In this document: in pieces, positions 1-7,040 of the stretch
How positions within the stretch are numbered: position 1 is the stretch's first letter
Layout: every line of letters starts with the position of its first letter
NCBI GenBank assembly: GCA_002394185.1
Contig: DGTB01000178.1
Coordinates: forward strand, 279 to 16,023
Direction: 5' to 3'
DNA: 15,745 bases
Source: Bacteroidales bacterium UBA4347
GTDB taxonomy: Bacteria; Bacteroidota; Bacteroidia; Bacteroidales; P3
Made by a program: the position numbers and the translations under genes
Notes under the pieces: model-generated
The model's database searches: none
What the model was told of the DNA's origin: nothing
The model's input: the letters and a program-made list of their open reading frames with translations, nothing else

Positions 1-1056
1 TACTTCCTCTACAGCCGCCACTGGAATCCCTCCAATCTCGCCCTCTGCCAGCGCCTGGCCGCCATGGAAGGCACCGAGGCTGCCTGGGTTACCGGTTCCG
101 GCCTTGCCGCCATCACCTGCGCCCTGCTGCACGAGGTGAAAGCCGGCGACCATATCGTTGCCTCCATGACCACCTACGGTGGCACCTTCGCCTTCATGGC
201 CAACTATATCAAGAAGTTCAACGTTGGCTGCACCTTTGTCAACATGCAGGACCTCAAGGCTGTGAAGAAAGCCCTCGACGAGCATCCCAACACCAAGGTT
301 GTCTACACCGAGACCATGAACAACCCCCTGCTCCGCATCGCCAATGTGCCCGAGCTGAGCAAGATGGCCCATGCCGCCGGTGCCAAGCTCATTGTCGACA
401 ACACCTTCACCCCCATGATTTTCAGCCCCTGCCGCCTGGGTGCCGACGTCACCGTCTACTCGATGACCAAGTACATCAACGGCACGAACGACTGCGTGGC
501 CGGTGCCATCTGCGGCAGCGCTGAGTATATCGGCAGCCTCATCGACGTCAACAACGGCACCTGCATGCTCCTCGGCCCCGTGCTGGATCCCATGCGCAGC
601 GCCTCCATCAACAAGAACCTCCACACCCTCCACATCCGCATGAAGAAGCACGGCGAGAACGCCATGTACCTGGCTAAGCGCTTCAAAGAGGTGGGACTCA
701 AGTACAACTACCCCGGCCTGCCCGAGCATCCCGACTATGAGCTGTTCTGCAGCATGATGAACGAGGGCTACGGCTTCGGCGGCATGATCAGCATCGACAT
801 GGGCACTGCCGAGCGCGCCAGCAAGATTATGGAACTCATGCAGCAGAAGGGTGTCGGCTACCTGGCCGTCAGCCTGGGCTACTTCAAGACCCTCTTCAGC
901 AACAGCGGCAAGTCGACCTCCAGCGAGGTGCCCGAGGAAATCCAGAAGGAAATGGGTATGAGCGAAGGCCTTATCCGCTTCTCCATGGGTCTGGACAACG
1001 ACATCGAGGCCACCTTCCAGCTCATCAAAGAGAGCGTGGACGCCTTCAATAAATAA
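1..1056 (+). CDS. Cys/Met metabolism PLP-dependent enzyme (O-acetylhomoserine sulfhydrylase / methionine gamma-lyase type), 5' truncated
   Basis: The reading frame is open from base 1, so the gene begins upstream; the in-frame ATG at 64 is internal because the codons before it already give family sequence (YFLYSRHWNPSN, as in the YSR-NPT segment of this family). The 351 visible residues contain the SGLAAI segment, the cofactor-binding aspartate in VDNTFTP, and the Schiff-base lysine in SMTKYINGTND (codon 469-471). The C-terminal part reads STSSEVPEE...SEGLIRFSMGL, matching the substrate-binding and closing segments of the family. Members are cytosolic and act on sulfur amino acids by gamma-replacement or gamma-elimination. 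Relatives run to about 400-430 residues, so some 50-80 N-terminal residues are missing. The exact substrate (O-acetylhomoserine, cystathionine or methionine) cannot be fixed from the sequence. Family assignment is confident; sub-function is not. Confidence 0.88.
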   Translation, partial: YFLYSRHWNPSNLALCQRLAAMEGTEAAWVTGSGLAAITCALLHEVKAGDHIVASMTTYGGTFAFMANYIKKFNVGCTFVNMQDLKAVKKALDEHPNTKVVYTETMNNPLLRIANVPELSKMAHAAGAKLIVDNTFTPMIFSPCRLGADVTVYSMTKYINGTNDCVAGAICGSAEYIGSLIDVNNGTCMLLGPVLDPMRSASINKNLHTLHIRMKKHGENAMYLAKRFKEVGLKYNYPGLPEHPDYELFCSMMNEGYGFGGMISIDMGTAERASKIMELMQQKGVGYLAVSLGYFKTLFSNSGKSTSSEVPEEIQKEMGMSEGLIRFSMGLDNDIEATFQLIKESVDAFNK

Positions 1057-1066
1057 TATGTTTCAC

Positions 1067-1119
1067 ATAGTGCCTGTAGCAGCTATAGTTACTATAGTTT
1101 CTATAGGCACTATATTTTT
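1067..1119 (+). terminator. Hairpin terminator after the PLP enzyme
   Basis: ATAGTGCCTGTAG (1067-1079) pairs with CTATAGGCACTAT (1101-1113), a 13-bp stem with one G-U wobble, followed by ATTTTTAT. It starts 11 bp after the stop codon at 1054-1056. The loop is long (21 nt) and is made of CTATAG repeat units, so the terminator and the repeat array are the same DNA. The stem is clear; the terminator role is inferred. Confidence 0.6.
1074..1118. repeat. CTATAG 9-bp minisatellite, intergenic copy (about 5 units)
   Basis: Nine-base units in register: CTGTAGCAG, CTATAGTTA, CTATAGTTT, CTATAGGCA, CTATATTTT. The same unit and period recur inside two membrane-protein genes at 8445-8588 and 11058-11120. 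Here the array is non-coding and ends 7 bp before the elbB start codon, so it may also affect elbB expression. Confidence 0.75.
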
Positions 1120-1125
1120 ATCGTT

Positions 1126-1827
1126 ATGAAAAAGATAGCAGTTATTCTCAGCGGTTGCGGCAACCGCGACGGCAGCGAGCTGCAGGAGAGCCTCAGCCTG
1201 ATGCTGGCCATCGACCGCCGTGGATGGCAGTACCAATGCTTCGCCCCTGAGGGGCTGTTCGAGGTGGTGCCCCACATCGACGTGCAGGACGAGGAGGAAG
1301 AGGGCACCGTGCTCGACATGGAGCAGCGCGACATCTTCGTGGAGAGCGCCCGCATTGCCCGCGGCAACCTGTTGCCGTTGGAGGAATACAAGCCTGCCGA
1401 CTACGACGCCCTGGCCCTGCCCGGCGGCATGGGCGCCGCGCGCAACCTGAGCACCTTCGCTTTCGACGGTCCCCGCATGGAGGTGGTCGACAGCGTGCAG
1501 GATGCCATCCTCGAAACCTACCGCGCCCATAAGCCCGTTGTGGCCATGTGCATAGCCCCCATGGTGCTGGCCAAGGTGTTGGGCCGCTACGAGGTGGAAC
1601 TCACCCTCGGCCCCGACGACAACCAGGCCTCGCAGGTGGCCAAGGGTTTCGGATGCCGTGTGCAGGCCTGCGGTCCCACCGACGTATGCGTCGATTCCGT
1701 GCACCATGTCCTCACCACCCCCGCCTACATGGCAGCCAGCCGCATAAGCGAAATCTTTGCCGGCGCCGAGAACATGGTCTCCGAGCTGGAGAAGGTGTTG
1801 GATAATACCAATTCCTCAAGCTTATGA
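1126..1827 (+). CDS. elbB: Isoprenoid biosynthesis glyoxalase ElbB (DJ-1/PfpI superfamily)
   Basis: A cytosolic protein of 233 residues, somewhat longer than the roughly 217 of the E. coli protein. It matches ElbB throughout: MKKIAVILSGCGNRDGSE at the N-terminus, FAPEG near 39-43, ARIARG near 75-80, the LPGGMGAARNLS segment at about 98-109, MCIAPMVLAK with the nucleophile-elbow Cys142, and LTTPAYM near 196-202. Glu18 or Glu19 in the DGSE segment is the likely partner of Cys142. ElbB proteins have glyoxalase-type activity in vitro and were linked to isoprenoid synthesis genetically; the physiological substrate is not settled. An acidic stretch (DEEEEG, about 55-60) is a local insertion relative to E. 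coli. The ATG lies just after the CTATAG repeat, with no Shine-Dalgarno sequence. The last codons overlap the next gene by 4 bp. Confidence 0.93.
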   Translation: MKKIAVILSGCGNRDGSELQESLSLMLAIDRRGWQYQCFAPEGLFEVVPHIDVQDEEEEGTVLDMEQRDIFVESARIARGNLLPLEEYKPADYDALALPGGMGAARNLSTFAFDGPRMEVVDSVQDAILETYRAHKPVVAMCIAPMVLAKVLGRYEVELTLGPDDNQASQVAKGFGCRVQACGPTDVCVDSVHHVLTTPAYMAASRISEIFAGAENMVSELEKVLDNTNSSSL

Positions 1828-2585
1828 AGATCAAGTCTTTGATACTTGCAGTCCTGTTGGCTACAGCGCCCGCGGCTGTGATGGCGCAGGCGCCTGCCGA
1901 GGTGCAGCATTTGATCGATGTAATCAACCACGCCTATCTGCCCAGGGATGCCGGCAACGGCATGACGATGACCTCGTTGGGCTATGACCATTCCTCGCTG
2001 GTGTTTACCTTGGAATTCGACGACGACTCCCAGGGACTCACCATCAGCATGATGGACCCGAAGGTGCTGAAGCAGTCGATGCTCAACAACCTAAAGGGAA
2101 ATACCAATGAGGGTATTCTCGAATTGGCTGAAATAATGGAAGAAAATGATTTAGGCTTGACCTATGCCTTTCATGGTCGCCAGTCGAAGAAGACGGTTCT
2201 GGTGAATTTGACCTCCGACGAGGTGCACAACGCCCTCAACAGCGCTCCCTCGTCCACCCCGAAGAGCAATTTCCAGGAAACCATCGACATGATGAATACC
2301 ATTTATCCAGCAAAGATTAACGAGTATATAACTCTTGATCGCGTTGAAATAGAGGCCGACACGGTGTTCTACGTCTACGAGATTGACGAGCAGTATTCCT
2401 CTGTCGATGTTATCGCCCTCAACGCCGAAGGCAATCGTAAGATTGCTAAAGAGCAGATTGCCAATCCCTCGGCTGCTGCCTTCGTGGCCATGTGCAAGCG
2501 GGAAGGCAAGGCCCTGGGCTTCCGCTACGTGGGCCAGCCCTCGGGCGAGAAGTTCGACTTGGTTATCCCTGTCGACGAGCTGTGA
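1824..2585 (+). CDS. Secreted or periplasmic protein with two internal repeats, function unknown
   Basis: The start ATG overlaps the elbB stop as ATGA (1824-1827), implying translational coupling. The 253-residue product opens with a signal peptide (MKIKSLILAVLLATAPAAVMA, cleavage likely before QAPAEV). The mature part looks like two related halves. The first runs from about LIDVINHAYLP to GLTYAFHGRQSKKTVLVNL; the second from TIDMMNTIYPAK to GFRYVGQPSGEKFDLVIP. Each has an (I/M)-(I/M)-N start, a beta-strand-rich middle, and a G-(L/F)-x-Y/R-Y-like strand before a G-x-x-S-x-K turn. There are no obvious catalytic motifs, membrane segments or lipobox. I do not recognise the family. Coupling to elbB is suggestive but does not reveal a role. 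It is followed by a bidirectional terminator. Confidence 0.85.
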   Translation: MKIKSLILAVLLATAPAAVMAQAPAEVQHLIDVINHAYLPRDAGNGMTMTSLGYDHSSLVFTLEFDDDSQGLTISMMDPKVLKQSMLNNLKGNTNEGILELAEIMEENDLGLTYAFHGRQSKKTVLVNLTSDEVHNALNSAPSSTPKSNFQETIDMMNTIYPAKINEYITLDRVEIEADTVFYVYEIDEQYSSVDVIALNAEGNRKIAKEQIANPSAAAFVAMCKREGKALGFRYVGQPSGEKFDLVIPVDEL

Positions 2586-2608
2586 CGGACATTGCCGTAA
2601 ACAAAAAA

Positions 2609-2640
2609 AGAGGCTTCCCCATAGGAAAGCCTCTCTTTTT
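2609..2640. terminator. Bidirectional rho-independent terminator between convergent genes
   Basis: AGAGGCTTCC (2609-2618) pairs with GGAAAGCCTCT (2624-2634) with a one-base bulge and a 5-nt loop. It is flanked by A7 on the left and T5 on the right, so it can work in both directions. It sits between the plus-strand stop at 2585 and the minus-strand stop at 2656. Confidence 0.9.
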
Positions 2641-2655
2641 GTATGTGCCGTTTGC

Positions 2656-3324
2656 TTATTTGGCTTCGGCCAAGCCGATGTATTTGTCGATTTCAGGATA
2701 CTCGGTGCTGTTGGGGTACTGGGTCTTCACTTTGTTGAAGAGCTCGAGGGCTTTGGCATTGTCTTTGCCAAGGTAGCAGAGACCTGCTTTGACGAGGGCG
2801 GCGGGGGAGGTGAGGTCGTTCTCGTTGGTGGTGGCGGCTTTCTCATAGAGCTTGGCAGCGGCGTCCAGGTCACCCTTCTCGGCTATGGCATCGGCCTCGG
2901 CCATGATGGCGAGGGGCGCGGTGTAGAAGTCTTTGCCAGAGTAGGATTGGAGGTGCTTCACAGCCTCGTCGTATTTGCCCATGCGCAGGTTGGCGATGCC
3001 GGCATAGTACTTGGCCAGCTTGCCGACCTTGGTGGAGCCGTAGTTATCGATGATGGCAAGGAAGCCGGGATTCTGGCCGTCGCCGTCGAGGGCCTGCTGG
3101 TAGTCGCCATTGTCGAAGTAGTTCTCGGCATAGAAGATGGCGTTGGCGGCTTTCTCCTCGCGGGGTTGCTTGTAGAACTTGAAGTAGCAGAAGATAATCA
3201 GAGCCACGGCGACAATGGCGCAGGCGATGATGATAATCTTCTTCTGGTTCTTTTGGATAAAATCCTCGGTGCGGGTAATGACATTACCCATCTCGGTGTT
3301 TTTTTCTTCTAATTGTTTTTCCAT
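2656..3324 (-). CDS. Tetratricopeptide-repeat inner-membrane protein (YfgM-like layout)
   Basis: The start chosen is the ATG at 3324 (MEKQLEEKN), giving 222 residues. An in-frame ATG at 3369 would overlap the -7 promoter motif at 3367-3374 and add an untypical lysine-rich leader. A charged N-terminal segment (1-28) precedes one strongly hydrophobic helix (about 29-50, IIIIACAIVAVALIIF). The rest is TPR helices, with recognisable units around 58-80, 103-128, 137-165 and 174-205 (AALVKAGLCYLGKDNAKALE). This layout, a single N-terminal anchor with a periplasmic TPR domain, is common in Bacteroidetes and resembles YfgM, a periplasmic chaperone-network protein of E. coli. Function beyond protein-protein interaction is not shown. 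Transcribed divergently from the DHODH-like gene. Confidence 0.88.
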   Translation of the reverse strand: MEKQLEEKNTEMGNVITRTEDFIQKNQKKIIIIACAIVAVALIIFCYFKFYKQPREEKAANAIFYAENYFDNGDYQQALDGDGQNPGFLAIIDNYGSTKVGKLAKYYAGIANLRMGKYDEAVKHLQSYSGKDFYTAPLAIMAEADAIAEKGDLDAAAKLYEKAATTNENDLTSPAALVKAGLCYLGKDNAKALELFNKVKTQYPNSTEYPEIDKYIGLAEAK

Positions 3325-3366
3325 TATGAATATTTTTTTTGTTTCTAATTTGTAAAAATCGAGATG

Positions 3367-3374
3367 CAAAAGTA
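3367..3374 (-). promoter_or_regulatory. Bacteroidetes -7 element for the TPR gene
   Basis: On the minus strand this reads TACTTTTG, matching TAnnTTTG. It lies about 43 bp before the ATG at 3324. No good TTTG is seen at the expected -33 distance, so the call rests on the -7 motif and position. Confidence 0.5.
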
Positions 3375-3532
3375 CAAATTTTTTGTGAATTGAAGAAGTA
3401 AAGTTGAAAGTTGAATCAATAAATATACGTAAATTATAAAAATGGTTATTTTTTAAATGCTGATTTACATGTTGTTGTGTAAAAAATGTTAAAAAAAGTG
3501 AAAAAAAATTTTTTTTGTAAATATATTTTACA

Positions 3533-3540
3533 TATCTTTG
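3533..3540 (+). promoter_or_regulatory. Possible -7 element for the DHODH-like gene
   Basis: TATCTTTG matches TAnnTTTG, 74 bp before the ATG at 3615. The nearest upstream TTTG (3514-3517) leaves a spacer of only 15 bp, shorter than the usual 19-21. The whole divergent intergenic region 3325-3614 is very AT-rich with long A and T tracts, and I see no other feature in it. Confidence 0.35.
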
Positions 3541-3614
3541 CAGGTTGAAATTTGTGCGTGGGAAATTGAAAAAAAAAGTTTTTTTAATAGAAAATCAAAC
3601 TAAGAAAGAAGACA

Positions 3615-4598
3615 ATGGATACTAACACAAAATACCTCGGATTGGACCTTAAGAGCCCTATCATTGTGGGCAGTTGCGGACTTACGGCCGACGTCGACAA
3701 GATGGTCGAAATGGAAAAGGCCGGTGCCGGTGCCGTCATCCTCAAATCCGTTTTTGAAGAGCAGATTATATATGATATCAAGCGCAACACACACGTTGTT
3801 GCCCCCACGGACAACTATGGCGACAGCTATGAGTATATCGCAGCCCATGTGGCCGACGATTCGCTGAGCAGGCATTTCCAGATGATTCGCGATGCCAAGA
3901 GCCGTCTGAGCATTCCGGTCATCGGCAGCATCAACTGCTTCTCTTACGAGAACTGGCTCACTTATGCCATCAAGTTCCAGGAGGCTGGATGCGACGCCCT
4001 CGAGCTCAACATGGCCATTCTGCCCTACGAGACTTCCCTGTCGGCCGACGATGTGGACCGTACCTTCAGCCAGATTATCAACACTCTGCGTAAATCCATC
4101 AGTATTCCTATCAGCATCAAGGTGGGTACCTACTTCACCGATATGGCCAAGCAGATGCAGCAGCTCAGCTGGATGGGTATCCAGGGGGTCACGATGTTCA
4201 ACAAGAGTGTACAGGTGGACATCGACATTGAGAAAGAGTGCCTGCAGAACGCTTCATACCTCTCCAACCCCGAGGAAATCTACAATACCCTCCGTTGGGT
4301 GGCTATCCTCAGCAAGAAGATGCGTTGCGACATCTCAGCCTCTACAGGTGTGTACAGTGCTGACGATGTGGTGAAGATGCTGCTGGCCGGCGCTACGTCG
4401 GTACAGGTGGTCAGTACGCTGTACAAGAACGGTATCCAGACCATCGCCGAGCTCAACAAGGGCCTTCAGGCCTGGATGGAGAAGAAGGGCTACAACAGTC
4501 TGAGCCAATTCCGTGGCAAACTTGCCGTGCAACCCAACGACAAGGCTTCTGTCGCCATGCGTACCCAGTTTATGAAATATTTTGCCGAGATTGTCTAA
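3615..4598 (+). CDS. Dihydroorotate dehydrogenase-like FMN-barrel protein
   Basis: A 327-residue TIM barrel of the PyrD superfamily. Family marks are LKSPIIVGSCG (12-22), ILKSVFEEQ with Lys44 in the place of the FMN-contacting lysine, SINCFSYENWL (105-115), IKVGTY with Lys169, and the C-terminal phosphate-binding segment ASTGVYSADDVVKMLLAGA followed by VQVVSTLY. In true dihydroorotate dehydrogenases the segment after the fourth strand is N-x-S-x-P-N with a catalytic Cys or Ser beside it. Here it is ELNMAILPYET (130-140), without Cys or Ser at that position. It is therefore unlikely to be the housekeeping PyrD and is better called an FMN-dependent oxidoreductase of unknown substrate. It stands alone between an AT-rich promoter region and a separate operon. 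Confidence 0.87.
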   Translation: MDTNTKYLGLDLKSPIIVGSCGLTADVDKMVEMEKAGAGAVILKSVFEEQIIYDIKRNTHVVAPTDNYGDSYEYIAAHVADDSLSRHFQMIRDAKSRLSIPVIGSINCFSYENWLTYAIKFQEAGCDALELNMAILPYETSLSADDVDRTFSQIINTLRKSISIPISIKVGTYFTDMAKQMQQLSWMGIQGVTMFNKSVQVDIDIEKECLQNASYLSNPEEIYNTLRWVAILSKKMRCDISASTGVYSADDVVKMLLAGATSVQVVSTLYKNGIQTIAELNKGLQAWMEKKGYNSLSQFRGKLAVQPNDKASVAMRTQFMKYFAEIV

Positions 4599-4623
4599 GT
4601 GTAACATAATTGTCTAAGTGTAA
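4590..4623. repeat. 15-bp tandem direct repeat at the DHODH-like stop codon
   Basis: ATTGTCTAAGTGTAA occurs at 4590-4604 and again at 4609-4623, with a 19-bp period. The first copy carries the last two codons and TAA stop (4596-4598); the second is a short tandem duplication into the intergenic space. Confidence 0.85.
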
Positions 4624-4674
4624 TATATAAGTTATTTACAATACATTAAACTAAATTACAAAAATTACAAAATT

Positions 4675-5127
4675 ATGGACCAACAAGAAGAAAGAACCGT
4701 CAGCTTTTTCCGCTTTGAAGATTTGCGTGTTTATGCCAAAGCCACCGACTATGCGACATGGGTTTCCAATCAGTTGAGTGCTCCTCGCAATGAAAGCGAG
4801 AAGACCCTTGCCTCCTCGTTCTGCCATTCGTCTTTCGATATTGCTCTCAATATCGCTGAAGGTTCCAGCCGCAGCAAGAGCCAGTTCGACCACTACTTGA
4901 AGATTGCCAAAACGGCCATCCGTGAGTGTGTTGTCTATACTGAGGTGGCTCACAACATGGGATTCCTGAACGACGAGCAGCACAACCAGTCGCGCGAGTA
5001 CCTGATGGAACTCACCCGCATGCTCGGCGCCCTCATCATCTCGCTCCAGCGCTCGTCCGAGCGCCGCCACGAGCAAAACGACGAGGAATCCTCCGACCCC
5101 TACGCCAACGAAGAGATGTCTTATTAA
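4675..5127 (+). CDS. Four-helix-bundle protein (23S rRNA intervening-sequence protein family)
   Basis: 150 residues, slightly longer than the typical 115-130 because of tails at both ends. It has the family signatures: FRFEDLRVYAKA at 12-23, and ALNIAEGSSRSKSQFDHYLKIA at about 57-78, followed by ECVVYTE and two more helices. Members were named from ORFs inside 23S rRNA intervening sequences but are widespread as free-standing genes in Bacteroidetes; their biochemical role is unknown, with nucleic-acid contact only suggested. No rRNA is present here. The gene is 9 bp upstream of kdsA and so probably heads the kdsA operon. The acidic tail (EQNDEESSDPYANEE) is low complexity. Confidence 0.9.
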   Translation: MDQQEERTVSFFRFEDLRVYAKATDYATWVSNQLSAPRNESEKTLASSFCHSSFDIALNIAEGSSRSKSQFDHYLKIAKTAIRECVVYTEVAHNMGFLNDEQHNQSREYLMELTRMLGALIISLQRSSERRHEQNDEESSDPYANEEMSY

Positions 5128-5136
5128 TACATATTT

Positions 5137-5955
5137 ATGTATCCAGACTTACCATTATTAACCCACCAAGCGACCGGCAATTTCTTTCTAATTGCCGGTC
5201 CTTGTGTGATAGAGGACCACGAAAACCCCTTCCAGGTGTGCGAACGCCTTATGGCCATCACCAGCCGCCTGCAGATCCCCTTCGCCTTCAAAGCCAGCTA
5301 CCGCAAGGCCAACCGCTCCAGCGTCAGTTCCTTCACCGGCATCGGCGACCGCGAGGGCCTCGAGATCCTGCGCGCCATCCGCGAGAAATACAATGTCCCC
5401 GTGGTGACCGACATACACAGCGAGGCCGAGGCTGCGATGGCCGCCGAATATGTCGACGTGCTGCAGATTCCCGCCTTCCTCTGCCGCCAGACCGAGCTTC
5501 TGCACGCCGCAGCACGCACCGGCCGCTGCGTCAACGTCAAGAAAGGCCAATTCCTTTCGCCGGAGGCTATGAAGCAGGTCTCCGACAAGATGCGGGCTTT
5601 CGGTTGCGAGAATTTCATGCTCACCGAACGTGGTACAACCTTCGGCTACCAGGACCTGGTGGTCGACTTCCGCGGAGTGCCTACCATGCAGCAGAACCGT
5701 GTGCCCGTGGTGGTCGACATCACGCACTCGCTGCAGCAACCCAACCAGAGTGCCGGTGTCACAGGTGGACGTCCCGACATGATTGAGACCATGGGCCGCG
5801 CCGCCATCGCTGTGGGGGCTGACGGCATCTTCATGGAGACCCATCCGGATCCCAGCCGCGCCAAGAGCGACGGCGCCAACATGCTCCGCCTCGACCTCGC
5901 CGAGCAACTCCTCGAACACCTCGTGGCCATCCGTCAGACAATCAATAGACTATAA
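5137..5955 (+). CDS. kdsA: 3-deoxy-8-phosphooctulonate synthase (KDO-8-P synthase)
   Basis: A cytosolic enzyme that condenses phosphoenolpyruvate with arabinose 5-phosphate to give KDO 8-phosphate, the precursor of the lipid A-core sugar KDO. The 272 residues include FLIAGPCVIED (17-27), FKASYRKANRSS, GLEILRAI, TDIHSEAEA, VDVLQIPAFLCRQTELL, NVKKGQFLSP, LTERGTTFGYQDLVVDFR, DITHSLQQPN and FMETHPDPSRAKSDGAN. Cys23 in GPC, His197, Glu234 and Asp245 correspond to the metal ligands of the metal-dependent class typified by Aquifex aeolicus; the metal-independent E. coli enzyme has Asn in place of the Cys. So a metal-dependent enzyme is predicted. It lies between the four-helix-bundle gene (9 bp) and the exonuclease gene (12 bp). 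Confidence 0.96.
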   Translation: MYPDLPLLTHQATGNFFLIAGPCVIEDHENPFQVCERLMAITSRLQIPFAFKASYRKANRSSVSSFTGIGDREGLEILRAIREKYNVPVVTDIHSEAEAAMAAEYVDVLQIPAFLCRQTELLHAAARTGRCVNVKKGQFLSPEAMKQVSDKMRAFGCENFMLTERGTTFGYQDLVVDFRGVPTMQQNRVPVVVDITHSLQQPNQSAGVTGGRPDMIETMGRAAIAVGADGIFMETHPDPSRAKSDGANMLRLDLAEQLLEHLVAIRQTINRL

Positions 5956-5967
5956 TATTTGATAACT

Positions 5968-6828
5968 ATGGAACTCAACCTCACCAAACCCATCATCTTC
6001 TTCGACCTCGAAACAACCGGTGTACAGGTAGGCTCCGACCATATCGTCGAGATATGCCTCCACAAGGTGATGCCCGACAACAGCACCGACACCCGCGTGG
6101 AGCGCGTACGCCCCGTCGACGCCCAGGGCAACACCGTCCACATCCCCGAACAAACCACCGCCGTCCACGGCATCACCGACGACGACGTCAAGGATAAACC
6201 CTCCTTCAAGGACCTGGCTCCCAGTTTGCTGGAATATATCGGCGACGCCGACCTCGCGGGCTACAACAGCAACAAGTTCGACGTGCCCCTGCTTGTCGAG
6301 GAGTTTCTCCGTGCCGGCTACGACCTCGACCTCTCCTGCCGCCGCCTGGTCGACGTGCAGAACATCTTCCACCAGATGGAGCAACGCACCCTCGTCGCTG
6401 CCTATAAGTTCTACTGCCAGAAGGACCTCGAGAACGCCCACTCTGCAGCCGCCGACACCATCGCCACCTACGAGGTGCTCAAGGCCCAGCTGGACCGCTA
6501 CCAGGGCGTCGACTACAAGGACCGCTCCGGCCACGTCTCCCAGCCCGTCGTCAACGACATCGCAGCCCTCAGCCGCTTCACCGCCAACAGCCAGTGGGCC
6601 GACCTCGTGGGCCACATCGGCTACGACGCACAGCACCGCGAGGTGTTCAACTTCGGCAAGCACAAGGGCAAAACGGTCGAGCAGATCTTCGAGCAGGAAC
6701 CTTCCTACTACGACTGGATGATGAAGTCCGACTTCCCCCTCTCCACCAAAAAGCTCATCACCCAGATCTGGGACCGTCGCAAACAGAAAAAACTCGACGC
6801 CCTGAAATCCCATTTCGGCTCCAAATAA
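5968..6828 (+). CDS. DEDDh 3'-5' exonuclease (DnaQ/epsilon-like) with ExoX-like C-terminal domain
   Basis: The ATG at 5968 (MELNLTKPIIFFD) is preferred over an in-frame TTG at 5959, giving 286 residues. The exonuclease domain spans about 8-175 with all five DEDDh residues: Asp13 and Glu15 (FFDLETTG), Asp105 (NSNKFDVPLL), His158 and Asp163 (ENAHSAAADT). A C-terminal module at about 224-270 (VFNFGKHKGKTVEQI...YYDWMMKSDFP) resembles the small domain found after exonuclease domains in ExoX-like proteins. Metal-dependent hydrolysis of single-stranded or mispaired DNA 3' ends is expected; whether it proofreads or repairs is not shown. It is the last gene of the operon with kdsA and is followed by a strong hairpin. 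Confidence 0.92.
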   Translation: MELNLTKPIIFFDLETTGVQVGSDHIVEICLHKVMPDNSTDTRVERVRPVDAQGNTVHIPEQTTAVHGITDDDVKDKPSFKDLAPSLLEYIGDADLAGYNSNKFDVPLLVEEFLRAGYDLDLSCRRLVDVQNIFHQMEQRTLVAAYKFYCQKDLENAHSAAADTIATYEVLKAQLDRYQGVDYKDRSGHVSQPVVNDIAALSRFTANSQWADLVGHIGYDAQHREVFNFGKHKGKTVEQIFEQEPSYYDWMMKSDFPLSTKKLITQIWDRRKQKKLDALKSHFGSK

Positions 6829-6871
6829 CGCCTCCGGAACCCGGATTGGAAATCAACGTGTTACAAGTATA

Positions 6872-6905
6872 AAACGGCACTTAACCCATTGGTTGAGTGC
6901 CGTTT
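6872..6905. terminator. Terminator after the kdsA-exonuclease operon
   Basis: AAACGGCACTTAACC (6872-6886) pairs with GGTTGAGTGCCGTTT (6891-6905): a 15-bp stem with one T-G pair and a 4-nt loop. It ends in TTT on the plus strand and TTTT on the minus strand, so it probably also stops transcription from the minus strand. The rest of 6829-7040, apart from the repeat listed separately, holds nothing I recognise. Confidence 0.85.
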
Positions 6906-6960
6906 CTGCGTTTAGTGAATATTTTCGGTGTCTGTAACAGGCACATAATCAGTATCATCT

Positions 6961-7040
6961 CCCTACCAACTCCCACCCAACTCCTACCCATGTCCTACCA
7001 TGGTGGGAGATGGTAGGGTGTTGGCAGGTGGATGGTGGGG
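6961..7040. repeat. C-rich/G-rich imperfect inverted repeat
   Basis: The first 40 bases are made of CCTACC, CTCCCACC and similar words; the second 40 of GGTGGG, GGTAGGG and similar words. Together they form an imperfect inverted repeat around CCATGG. The best hairpin is CCTACCAT (6994-7001) with ATGGTAGG (7010-7017), 8 bp, loop 8. It directly abuts the stop of the minus-strand gene at 7041, so it may act as the 3' end of that operon, although no T-tract follows. Both strands carry GGG runs that might form G-quadruplexes. Confidence 0.6.

Noticed and set aside
1..63. Treating the ATG at 64 as the true start of the PLP enzyme
   Set aside because: Codons 1-21 in the same frame continue conserved family sequence (YSRHWNPSN), so the gene extends off the left edge.
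1063..1707. 214-codon minus-strand open frame over elbB, beginning in the CTATAG repeat
   Set aside because: It is opposite a full-length elbB match, and its product is His/Gly/Val-rich with no family resemblance. The IETIVTI string at its start comes only from the repeat.
4675..5127. 23S rRNA intervening sequence
   Set aside because: The encoded protein belongs to that family, but flanking DNA is ordinary coding sequence and contains no rRNA.
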